The translations under genes and the position numbers were made by a program. This document shows positions 54,026 to 59,563 of a DNA stretch of 64,000 nt, piece by piece (position 1 is the first letter of the stretch; each line of letters starts with the position of its first letter). The stretch is from an uncultured Pelagibacteraceae bacterium (GTDB taxonomy: Bacteria; Pseudomonadota; Alphaproteobacteria; Pelagibacterales; Pelagibacteraceae), in NCBI GenBank assembly GCA_902539745.1, contig CACBKA010000002.1:62001-126000 (forward strand), written 5' to 3'. The notes beneath the pieces were generated by a model that saw only the letters and a program-made list of their open reading frames with translations, was not told where the DNA came from and searched no databases.

Positions 54026-54397
54026 ATGACAAATTTTAATAGTGTAAAAAAATTCATGGAAGTTTTTGGGCAAGAAGTAAAGACAAAAGCTGAATTTCCA
54101 TCAGAAAAAATAATTAAACTTAGGTACAATCTTATTAAGGAGGAATTGGATGAATTTGAAGAGGCGTTAAAAGATAAAAATTTAAAAGAAGTAGCAGATG
54201 CATTAACTGATATTCTATATGTTACTTATGGTGCGGGACATGCATTCGGAATTGATCTTGATAAATGTTTTGATGAAGTTCAAAGATCAAATATGAGTAA
54301 GCTAGGAGAAGATGGAAAACCTATTTATAATGAACATGGTAAAGTTATGAAAGGTCCCAAATATTTCCAGCCAAATCTAGGGAAATTTATAAAATAA
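54026..54397 (+). CDS. MazG-like nucleotide pyrophosphohydrolase
   Basis: This 123-residue all-alpha NTP-PPase-like protein has the acidic pair of helices typical of the MazG/HisE superfamily: KEELDEFEEALKDK (ExxE) and EVADALTDILYVTYGAGHAFGIDLD (ExxD). The C-terminal segment KLGEDGKPIYNEHGKVMKGPKYFQPNL is characteristic of a small subgroup found in phages and marine bacteria. It likely hydrolyses a nucleoside triphosphate or a modified or housecleaning substrate in the cytoplasm. It starts with TATGGAGATTTT as a leader. The substrate cannot be told from sequence. Confidence 0.8.
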   Translation: MTNFNSVKKFMEVFGQEVKTKAEFPSEKIIKLRYNLIKEELDEFEEALKDKNLKEVADALTDILYVTYGAGHAFGIDLDKCFDEVQRSNMSKLGEDGKPIYNEHGKVMKGPKYFQPNLGKFIK

Positions 54398-54408
54398 TAT
54401 TTTCAATG

Positions 54409-55302
54409 TCAGATAAATGCCGCACAATTTTTATGAAGTGAAGCGTGTAATTCAATTAATTTACTAAAACTTTTATTATAACCACCGCCTAGAACACCAC
54501 ATAAAGGTGTTTTTTTTGAGAAAAAATTTTCTATAACAATTCTATCTCTTCTATCTATTCCATTATCTGTCAGTTTTAATTTGCCTAATTTATCATCGTA
54601 ATGAACGTCAACCCCAGCAATATAAAAAACAAAATCAAAATTTATCTTGTTTAAATAGATGATATTTTTCTTTAATATTTTTAAATATTCTTCATCTTCA
54701 AGTTTATCTTCTAATTCAATATCTAAATCACTTTTTGATTTTTTTGCTGGATAATTAGACTTACAATGCATGCTAAAAGTAAAGATATTTTTATCATTTT
54801 TAAAAATCTCTGAATTTCCATTTCCTTGATGTACGTCTAAATCTAAAATTAAAATATTTTTAATTTTTTTTTTAAATTTTAAGTAATTAGCAGCTACTGC
54901 AACATCATTAAAAACACAATAACCTGCTCCATAGTCATATGATGCGTGATGACTGCCACCTGCAGTATTACACGCAAGTTTATAATCCAATGCAAGTTTG
55001 CTCGCTAAAACAGTTCCACCAGTTGCAAGAAAGGATCTTTTAACAACGCTACTATTTATAGGAAAACCTATTTTTGTTTCTGATTTCTTATCCAAAGTTT
55101 GATTTTTAATGTGATTTATATAATTTAATGAATGTGATTTACTTAAGGTTTCAATCGAACACTTTTTAGGAATGTAAAAATTTTTTACAACTTTGTTTTT
55201 GAGAAGGTAATCTGCTAATGACGAAAATTTTTTAATTGGAAAAACGCTGTTTTCATTTATCTTAGCTACATATTCAGGATGATTTACAACAGGTAATTCC
55301 AT
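54409..55302 (-). CDS. Histone-deacetylase-family (class II) amidohydrolase
   Basis: This 297-residue arginase-fold enzyme has the zinc deacetylase signatures TAGGSHHASYDYGAGYCVFNDVAVAANYL (the HH pair and Phe/Asn), LILDLDVHQGNGNSEIF (Asp and His zinc ligands), FYIAGVDVHYDDKLGKLKLTDNGIDRRDRIV (Asp ligand) and GVLGGGYNKSF. It probably removes acyl groups from small amines such as acetylpolyamines or from proteins, but the substrate is unknown. The start codon lies only 10 bp from the first att-like repeat (55312-55334). Before the insertion of the cassettes it may have been directly downstream of the tmRNA gene on the same strand. Confidence 0.9.
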   Translation of the reverse strand: MELPVVNHPEYVAKINENSVFPIKKFSSLADYLLKNKVVKNFYIPKKCSIETLSKSHSLNYINHIKNQTLDKKSETKIGFPINSSVVKRSFLATGGTVLASKLALDYKLACNTAGGSHHASYDYGAGYCVFNDVAVAANYLKFKKKIKNILILDLDVHQGNGNSEIFKNDKNIFTFSMHCKSNYPAKKSKSDLDIELEDKLEDEEYLKILKKNIIYLNKINFDFVFYIAGVDVHYDDKLGKLKLTDNGIDRRDRIVIENFFSKKTPLCGVLGGGYNKSFSKLIELHASLHKNCAAFI

Positions 55303-55311
55303 TTTATTTTA

Positions 55312-55334
55312 GGGGCGTTCTGTTGCCAGGTGCC
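55312..55334. repeat. att-like direct repeat, copy A (outer end of island)
   Basis: Exact 23-bp copy of the tmRNA 3' end, containing GTTCTGTTGCCAGGTG. It shares a further 5 bp (CTTAA) with copy C, giving 28 bp of identity. It lies between the deacetylase start and the stop of the cassette 1 methyltransferase, whose stop codon begins 1 bp after the repeat. It is probably the remnant attachment site at the far end of the array. Confidence 0.9.
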
Positions 55335-55335
55335 C

Positions 55336-56148
55336 TTAACTAATTAACTTTACTAAAGCTACGTATTTAATTTTTTTTTTTTCACAATTGCTATTCGCAT
55401 CTAATCTTTTATAAAACAGCTTTAAGTCAATCACGTTATTTTTTTGTAATTCTTTTAAAGTTTCAAATCCTGCAATAGATTTATACATCTTATCGTTTTG
55501 ATTATCATCTAAAATAATATCATCTACCATTATGTATCCATTTTTATTTAAAAGTTTGATTGAGTTAATTATATCAATACAACATACAGGATATCCATGA
55601 GCACCATCTATCCAAATTAAATCATATTTATTATCAGAAAAAATTAATTTAACTGAATTTTTTTCACTATATTTTATATTATTGCTTTTTAATAATACTC
55701 TATCTCTATTGTTTATAAATGTTTCTAAATTGGAATTTCTACTATAGGTATTTTTAAAATCATTTTCGCTGTGTTTTAAATCTATAGTCTCAATTTTTGA
55801 ATTTTGAAATAATTTTGACAATAGAAAAGCGTTAGCACCATCAAAAGTTCCAATTTCTAATATATTATTTATTTTCGTTTCTGGTTTTAGAGAAATTGAA
55901 GAAAAAAGCACTTCATGCTCTGATGACATTTCTCGATTCAAAAAAGCATATTTTTCTTTTATTTGGTTAAGTTTTTTTTTACCCTCAAATCTACTTAAAT
56001 TTACATTTTCAAATTTTTTATTTTGTTCTGACTCAAAAATATCTTTTTTATATCTGCTTTTTTTATAAAGAAAAATTATCTTACTTAAGATTTTGAAAGG
56101 TATTTTATGCGGAGTTTTTAAATTATGTAATATTGCATTTATCATCAT
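55336..56148 (-). CDS. Cassette 1: SAM-dependent methyltransferase (Methyltransf_24-like)
   Basis: This is a class I methyltransferase of about 270 residues. It has motif I LEIGTFDGANAFLLSKLF, the acidic residue after strand 2 (ETIDLKH), KYDLIWIDGAHGYPVCCIDIINSIKLLNKNGYIMVDDIILDD and a C-terminal YVALVKLIS. These match O-methyltransferases of the Methyltransf_24 / macrocin-TylF-like group. I choose ATG 56148 (MMINAILHNL). An upstream in-frame ATG at 56190 would read through repeat copy B and add APGNRTPL, which is probably not translated. The gene fills the cassette: its stop touches copy A and its start is 8 bp from copy B. The substrate is unknown; a sugar or lipid-linked acceptor is possible. 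Confidence 0.75.
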   Translation of the reverse strand: MMINAILHNLKTPHKIPFKILSKIIFLYKKSRYKKDIFESEQNKKFENVNLSRFEGKKKLNQIKEKYAFLNREMSSEHEVLFSSISLKPETKINNILEIGTFDGANAFLLSKLFQNSKIETIDLKHSENDFKNTYSRNSNLETFINNRDRVLLKSNNIKYSEKNSVKLIFSDNKYDLIWIDGAHGYPVCCIDIINSIKLLNKNGYIMVDDIILDDNQNDKMYKSIAGFETLKELQKNNVIDLKLFYKRLDANSNCEKKKIKYVALVKLIS

Positions 56149-56156
56149 ACTATTGA

Positions 56157-56179
56157 GGGGCGTTCTGTTGCCAGGTGCC
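56157..56179. repeat. att-like direct repeat, copy B
   Basis: Exact 23-bp copy of the tmRNA 3' end, with the GTTCTGTTGCCAGGTG core. It forms the boundary between cassette 1 (methyltransferase) and cassette 2 (intimin-type barrel). Its inner flank (GTGAATC) differs from those of copies A and C (CTTAA), so the identity ends at the 23-bp core here. Confidence 0.9.
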
Positions 56180-56297
56180 GTGAATCTCATTTCGTTAATC
56201 CTTGTTATATAATAATTATTTTACAACCTAAAGCCCAAAACTGGTTCTTCACTGCGTAGGTATTGCGTCAACTGCTTTATCTGTATATTGTGATTTA

Positions 56298-57158
56298 ATG
56301 AGAAAAATATTGTCATTAATTTTTGCTTCAATTTTTTTTATGTCAGCTTCACATGCTGACCTTGAAAATAGAATATCAGAAATCATTGCAGGCTGGATAC
56401 CAGGAGAAGGTATAACTGAAGTCGGAGTTGAATTAAATGATGCAGATAATGATAATATCAATTTTTCAATTCTAGGAGTTCGAAGTATAGAAAAAACTGA
56501 TGATTCAAATGTTTTTACTCAATTTAGTTTAAGAAATGAGGAAAAAAATAGCTCAGGAAGATTAACTGGAAATTTAGGTTTTGGTTTAAGAGAATTAAAC
56601 GAAGATCAATCTTTTATGTATGGAGCTAATGTTTTTTTAGATGCAGATATATTAGAAGGACATAAAAGATTAGGATTAGGTTTGGAAACTAAATCGTCAC
56701 TAGTGGATTTAAGCACAAATTATTATCAAGGATTAACCAGAATGAAAACAGTTGATGAAACTGAAGAAAAAGTCTTAAGTGGTTGGGACTATAATTTAAC
56801 AACGCAAGTTCCATATCATCCGTGGATTAAATTAAATCTAGAGGGATATAAATGGAAAGCTGAAAAAGCAATTACAGACTCTAAAGGAATGGTCTATGGA
56901 TCTGAATTTAATATTAATCCAGTAGTACAATTTAATTTTTCTCTGAATAAATCAAGCAACGAAGGCGTTGAAGATATTTACAAAGCAGAGGTATTATTTA
57001 CTTACCCGCCAAGGGAAAATATTAGAACAATGCAAAACGGTAAATCAGATGTTGCATTTGAAAAGGATAATATGCAGGCAAAACTAACTGAAAAAGTAAG
57101 AAGAAATAATAACTTGGCAGTTGAGATTCAAGGAGCAGTTATTGTAACGAGCAAATAA
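56298..57158 (+). CDS. Cassette 2: intimin/invasin-type (inverse autotransporter) beta-barrel without passenger
   Basis: This 286-residue outer-membrane protein has a signal peptide (MRKILSLIFASIFFMSASHA). Its body matches the inverse-autotransporter beta-domain of intimin and invasin: GFGLRELNEDQSFMYGANVFLDADILEGHKRLGLGLETKSSLVDLSTNYYQGL, then LSGWDYNLTTQVPYHPWIKLNLEGYKWK, and the end segment KVRRNNNLAVEIQ, like the RNN-x-x-x-(V/L)E linker that threads the passenger through the pore. The protein stops 9 residues later (GAVIVTSK), so no Ig-like passenger is present. A secreted protein is encoded 2 bp downstream. There is no clear Shine-Dalgarno before the start. The barrel assignment is from pattern recognition, not a search. 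Confidence 0.75.
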   Translation: MRKILSLIFASIFFMSASHADLENRISEIIAGWIPGEGITEVGVELNDADNDNINFSILGVRSIEKTDDSNVFTQFSLRNEEKNSSGRLTGNLGFGLRELNEDQSFMYGANVFLDADILEGHKRLGLGLETKSSLVDLSTNYYQGLTRMKTVDETEEKVLSGWDYNLTTQVPYHPWIKLNLEGYKWKAEKAITDSKGMVYGSEFNINPVVQFNFSLNKSSNEGVEDIYKAEVLFTYPPRENIRTMQNGKSDVAFEKDNMQAKLTEKVRRNNNLAVEIQGAVIVTSK

Positions 57159-57160
57159 TT

Positions 57161-57877
57161 ATGAAAAAAATAAAAACATTTTTAATTTCAATTATATTTA
57201 CATTTATTTTTTATAGTAATGTTGTTGCTGGAACAGGCGAAGCCACAGAGTATAAAATAAATATATTTAAGATAGAATTATGTGACAGTAGCAGTACAGC
57301 ATCAGCGTGCAATGGTGCTGTTACTATTTTTGATGGTAACTCAGGCGATATTGATATTGCTAATACAACTGCTGGAGCAACTGCAGCAAGTTTAGGAAAT
57401 GCATCTGCAGCAACATTTGGAATAGCGTATACTTATTTACAGATAACAATGGGTAGAGACTTTACAGTTAAAGGATCTGCGGCTGATGGTAGTGGAACTA
57501 CCTGCTATACTAAAAGCAATGGATCAGCAGGAACACTTGCTAAAGGATCAGAAGACTCAGGAGATGAAGCATCGGCAACTTTGTATGCAGCTGTGAACGG
57601 AACAAGTGTTGGTGATAATTTAACTGGGTTACAGACTTTAACAGACACTTCAGGAGTTGCATCAACTATGGATGAAGATGATGAGTTTTTTCAGTACAGA
57701 CAACAATTAGCAAATACATTTATTATGGAACCAGGAAATATACCAAGTGTAACTATTGCATTTGGTACTGATAATGCTGTAGGGGCTATTGATGATATGG
57801 GAGACTCTTGTGAGACAGTTGGTGCTGCAAAAGGATTGTACGCAGCAGAACCTGATGTAACAGTCACTATAGAATAA
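57161..57877 (+). CDS. Cassette 2: secreted acidic Gly/Ala/Ser/Thr-rich protein, possible partner of the barrel
   Basis: This 238-residue protein has a signal peptide (MKKIKTFLISIIFTFIFYSNVVAG) and no recognisable family. The mature part is acidic, poor in Lys and rich in Ala, Gly, Ser and Thr. It has four Cys (C39-x9-C49 region, C113 and C213, approximate positions) that could form two disulfides. It ends VTVTIE, beta-strand-like. Base composition is clearly richer in G+C than nearby genes, partly because of Ala/Gly codons. It starts 2 bp after the barrel stop, so it is cotranscribed. It may be an exposed surface protein held or exported via the barrel, but this is inference. No adhesin repeat or pilin motif is evident. 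Confidence 0.65.
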   Translation: MKKIKTFLISIIFTFIFYSNVVAGTGEATEYKINIFKIELCDSSSTASACNGAVTIFDGNSGDIDIANTTAGATAASLGNASAATFGIAYTYLQITMGRDFTVKGSAADGSGTTCYTKSNGSAGTLAKGSEDSGDEASATLYAAVNGTSVGDNLTGLQTLTDTSGVASTMDEDDEFFQYRQQLANTFIMEPGNIPSVTIAFGTDNAVGAIDDMGDSCETVGAAKGLYAAEPDVTVTIE

Positions 57878-57911
57878 TTATTTTACAACTCATTGGTCTG
57901 ATTGTAGCCAT

Positions 57912-57953
57912 TTGTCTTTCGTGACTGTGATCACAGTGTGATCAAAATTGATC
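57912..57953. promoter_or_regulatory. Cassette 2 right-end motif with TGTGATC repeats
   Basis: TTGTCTTT (57912-57919) is followed after 6 bp by TGTGATCA (57926-57933), TGTGATCA (57937-57944) and TTGATC (57948-57953), an 11-bp period. The first sits in a perfect 14-bp palindrome, ACTGTGATCACAGT. The same order with the same spacing occurs at 59401-59432 before copy D. The motif lies 47-88 bp before copy C, where recombinase arm sites or excisionase sites would be expected. An operator is the alternative. Confidence 0.55.
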
Positions 57954-57999
57954 CCGTATCAAATTAGTTAAGCCCGTTACCAGATTATGTATTCAAGAA

Positions 58000-58022
58000 G
58001 GGGCGTTCTGTTGCCAGGTGCC
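58000..58022. repeat. att-like direct repeat, copy C
   Basis: Exact 23-bp copy of the tmRNA 3' end; 28 bp identical to copy A when the following CTTAA is included (58000-58027). It is the boundary between cassettes 2 and 3, flanked on the left by the TGTGATC motif and on the right by four TGAGTCC repeats, an arrangement like an attachment core between two arm regions. Confidence 0.9.
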
Positions 58023-58084
58023 CTTAAACTTTTAATATTATACAACAATTCTAGATCATAAAAAATGGCATTTTCTCTGCTGGG

Positions 58085-58129
58085 TGAGTCCGTATTGAGT
58101 CCGCCAGTGAGTCCAGATATGATGAGTCC
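58085..58129. repeat. Four TGAGTCC direct repeats at left end of cassette 3
   Basis: TGAGTCC occurs at 58085, 58096, 58108 and 58123 (spacings 11, 12 and 15 bp), all in one orientation, starting 62 bp after repeat copy C. The last abuts the ATG of the nuclease-like gene. This resembles arm-type binding sites of a tyrosine recombinase next to its core. They could also be an operator for the nuclease gene, since restriction genes are often autoregulated. The repeat is exact and G+C-rich for this genome, so chance is unlikely. Confidence 0.7.
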
Positions 58130-58699
58130 ATGAAATCTCTTCAGATAAAATATAATGATTTTAAGAAAAAAAATCTTTCTAAGCCTGGAATTGGAGAACT
58201 CTATGAACGCCAAATACGATACATTTACGAAAAAAATGGTTGGTTAGTTAAACCTTACGGTATTTTAAAAGGTAGATCTGATTTAGGCAGAGATCTTCTT
58301 TGTTATAAAAAAAAACAAATTCATATCGTTCAAGCTAAGTGTTGGTCCAAAAAAAAAACTATATTCGAAAAGCATATAATGCAGTTAGCTGGAACTATCC
58401 TTCATTATATGAATAAATATAAAAAGAAGCCTAAGGGAGTATTTATAACGACCGCAAAACTTTCACCAACAGCAAAAGACTTTGTTAAAAGTCTTAATAT
58501 AAAACATAGCTACATAAAATTAGATAAAAACTTCCCTATGATAAAATGCAATATTAATAAAAGGGGAAAGAAGCTGTTTTTTCTTCCTTTCGATAAATTT
58601 TATGACCGTGTTCATATTGAAAAAAAGAAAGGCGAGTTCTATACTGATAGTATAAACGAGTGTATCAAAAAGGGATTTAAACATGTCGGAAAAAACTAA
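58130..58699 (+). CDS. Cassette 3: PD-(D/E)XK (Mrr-like) restriction-endonuclease-fold protein
   Basis: This 189-residue protein has an N-terminal KPGIGELYERQIRYIYEKNGWLVKPYG with a conserved Glu helix, then GRSDLGRDLLCYKKKQIHIVQAKCWSKKKTIFEKHIMQLAGTILHYM. This matches the restriction-endonuclease-like core GxD...(V)QxK of Mrr-type nucleases, with the likely active residues E24, D72/D76 and Q-x-K at QAKCW (approximate). GVFITTAKLSPTAKDF follows, as in Mrr C-termini. It probably cuts or binds DNA; specificity is unknown. No methyltransferase partner is adjacent, so it may be a solitary or modification-dependent nuclease or a defence effector. ATG 58130 directly follows the TGAGTCC repeats. It overlaps the next gene by 17 bp. 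Confidence 0.65.
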   Translation: MKSLQIKYNDFKKKNLSKPGIGELYERQIRYIYEKNGWLVKPYGILKGRSDLGRDLLCYKKKQIHIVQAKCWSKKKTIFEKHIMQLAGTILHYMNKYKKKPKGVFITTAKLSPTAKDFVKSLNIKHSYIKLDKNFPMIKCNINKRGKKLFFLPFDKFYDRVHIEKKKGEFYTDSINECIKKGFKHVGKN

Positions 58700-59021
58700 T
58701 ATTCTCTATCTTTGTGTGTTAGTCGCAATAAGTGATTATAAGCTTCAGAACGAGGAGACCCATAAGATAATCAAAATCTCAAAAGAACTAAAAATTGATT
58801 TTAATGTTCATAATGCTTTTGAAGAGATACAAAATAAATTCCGAGAGGATTTTGATGCTGCTTGCAATTTTTATCTCAATAATATCACTACTCCAGAATA
58901 TCGACAATTAGCTAAAAAATATCTTAAAGAAGTAGCAATGGTCGATAACGATTTAAAAGATAGAGAAGTTAGATTTCTTGTTCTTTGCAAGAAAGCTTGG
59001 GGCAGAGAAGCTTTCGATTAA
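58683..59021 (+). CDS. Cassette 3: TerB-like all-helical protein
   Basis: This 112-residue acidic helical protein resembles TerB/DjlA-type domains: ILYLCVLVAISDYKLQNEETHKIIKISKELKID opens like the family's xxLxxxVAxADGxIxxEExxxI pattern, and KKYLKEVAMVDNDLKDREVRFLVLCKKAWG repeats it at the C-terminus. TerB-like domains occur in tellurite-resistance gene clusters and as adaptors in phage-defence systems. It has no signal peptide. Start ATG 58683 lies 17 bp inside the nuclease-like gene, so the two are coupled. Similarity is weak and function unproven. Confidence 0.5.
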   Translation: MSEKTNILYLCVLVAISDYKLQNEETHKIIKISKELKIDFNVHNAFEEIQNKFREDFDAACNFYLNNITTPEYRQLAKKYLKEVAMVDNDLKDREVRFLVLCKKAWGREAFD

Positions 59022-59380
59022 TGAAAAAACTTTTAGCGATCGTGGTTCTGGGTTTATTAACAAACAATACTGTTAATGCTGATGAAACATTTCTTTCTTG
59101 TACTTCTGATAGCGGAGGATCAATAACTTTATCATTTGATACTAAAACAAAAATTGGCAAAGAATATGTTGGGGGAGACTCAAAAATAATCTACGATTTA
59201 AATATCTCGGATGCGAACTTGTTATTTCAAAGATTTTATGAGGGAAGTTTTATTCGAGGATGGAATATTGATAGATATTCTGGCAACGCAACATTAAACA
59301 GCACCTTTAACTCTGATCCAAACGATAAAAGTATTAGATCTTATGAATATAATTGTAGGCGAGGCTCGAAAATATTTTAA
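59021..59380 (+). CDS. Cassette 3: small secreted protein of unknown function
   Basis: A 119-residue protein with signal peptide MKKLLAIVVLGLLTNNTVNA, then DETFLSCTSDSGGSITLSFDTKTKIGKEYVGGDS and a C-terminal YEYNCRRGSKIF. Two Cys (in LSCTSD and YNCRRG) could form one disulfide. I choose ATG 59021, which overlaps the previous stop by 1 bp (TAATG). An upstream in-frame ATG at 58985 would put 12 charged residues before the signal peptide. No family is recognised. It is probably periplasmic or surface-exposed and cotranscribed with the two genes upstream. Confidence 0.55.
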   Translation: MKKLLAIVVLGLLTNNTVNADETFLSCTSDSGGSITLSFDTKTKIGKEYVGGDSKIIYDLNISDANLLFQRFYEGSFIRGWNIDRYSGNATLNSTFNSDPNDKSIRSYEYNCRRGSKIF

Positions 59381-59400
59381 ATTCCCCCCGCGTACTAAAC

Positions 59401-59432
59401 TTGTCTTTGTTCAGTGTGATCATATTGTGATC
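59401..59432. promoter_or_regulatory. Cassette 3 right-end motif with TGTGATC repeats
   Basis: TTGTCTTT (59401-59408), 6 bp, TGTGATCA (59415-59422), 3 bp, TGTGATC (59426-59432): the same order and spacing as at 57912-57944, here 78 bp before repeat copy D. Conservation between otherwise unrelated sequence suggests a functional end of the mobile cassette, perhaps arm sites. A shared operator is the alternative. Confidence 0.55.
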
Positions 59433-59478
59433 TAATTAAAAAAAGTTGTGAATTAATAAGTGTTAACGCCAATACGCA

Positions 59479-59501
59479 GGGGCGTTCTGTTGCCAGGTGC
59501 C
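59479..59501. repeat. att-like direct repeat, copy D, inside the tmRNA gene 3' end
   Basis: This copy is the native 3' end of the tmRNA coding piece on the minus strand. It can fold as a hairpin: GGGGC pairs with GCCCC, enclosing CTG-GCAA-CAG with a GCAA tetraloop. The other three copies (55312, 56157, 58000) are identical over 23 bp. tRNA and tmRNA 3' ends are common targets for tyrosine-recombinase integration. Confidence 0.9.
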
Positions 59502-59533
59502 CCAAACCCCGTTTACTTAATTAACAAAGTTAA

Positions 59534-59563
59534 TTAAGCAGCAAGTGCAAATTTATCATTTGC
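59534..59563 (-). other. tmRNA proteolysis-tag reading frame (ANDKFALAA)
   Basis: On the minus strand, GCA AAT GAT AAA TTT GCA CTT GCT GCT TAA encodes A-N-D-K-F-A-L-A-A-stop. Most proteobacterial tags end in (Y)ALAA or LAA, which ClpXP recognises, and begin ANDN/ANDE. Here the middle is K-F in place of N-Y or E-N-Y, so the tag is short but keeps the ALAA degron and the AND start. Confidence 0.93.

Larger units (their letters stand above)
55312..59501. mobile_element. Genomic island of three cassettes bounded by tmRNA-derived direct repeats
   Basis: The 23-bp 3' end of the tmRNA gene (59479-59501) is repeated exactly at 55312-55334, 56157-56179 and 58000-58022, always in the same orientation. 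Repeats split the region into cassettes of 845, 1843 and 1479 bp. This is what tandem site-specific integration into the tmRNA 3' end would leave: each insertion regenerates the gene end and pushes the older copy away. The content is accessory (methyltransferase, intimin-type barrel and partner, nuclease-like trio), unlike the housekeeping flanks. No integrase, excisionase or transposase gene lies within it. The island is inferred from repeats, content and cassette-end motifs; a donor or circular form has not been seen. Confidence 0.75.

Noticed and set aside
55149..56200. Methyltransferase start at 56190, reading through repeat B
   Set aside because: The added N-terminus is the translated repeat plus a few residues. 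The ATG at 56148 begins at protein-like sequence, so the longer form was noted but not used.
57977..58213. Minus-strand open frame crossing repeat copy C and the TGAGTCC repeats
   Set aside because: It contains the translated repeat (APGNRTPL) and no family pattern, and it overlaps the start of the nuclease-like gene. It is a by-product of the repeat lacking stops in that frame.
55312..59501. Four direct repeats as a CRISPR array
   Set aside because: Repeats are 845-1843 bp apart with genes between them. There are no uniform short spacers, no leader and no cas genes.
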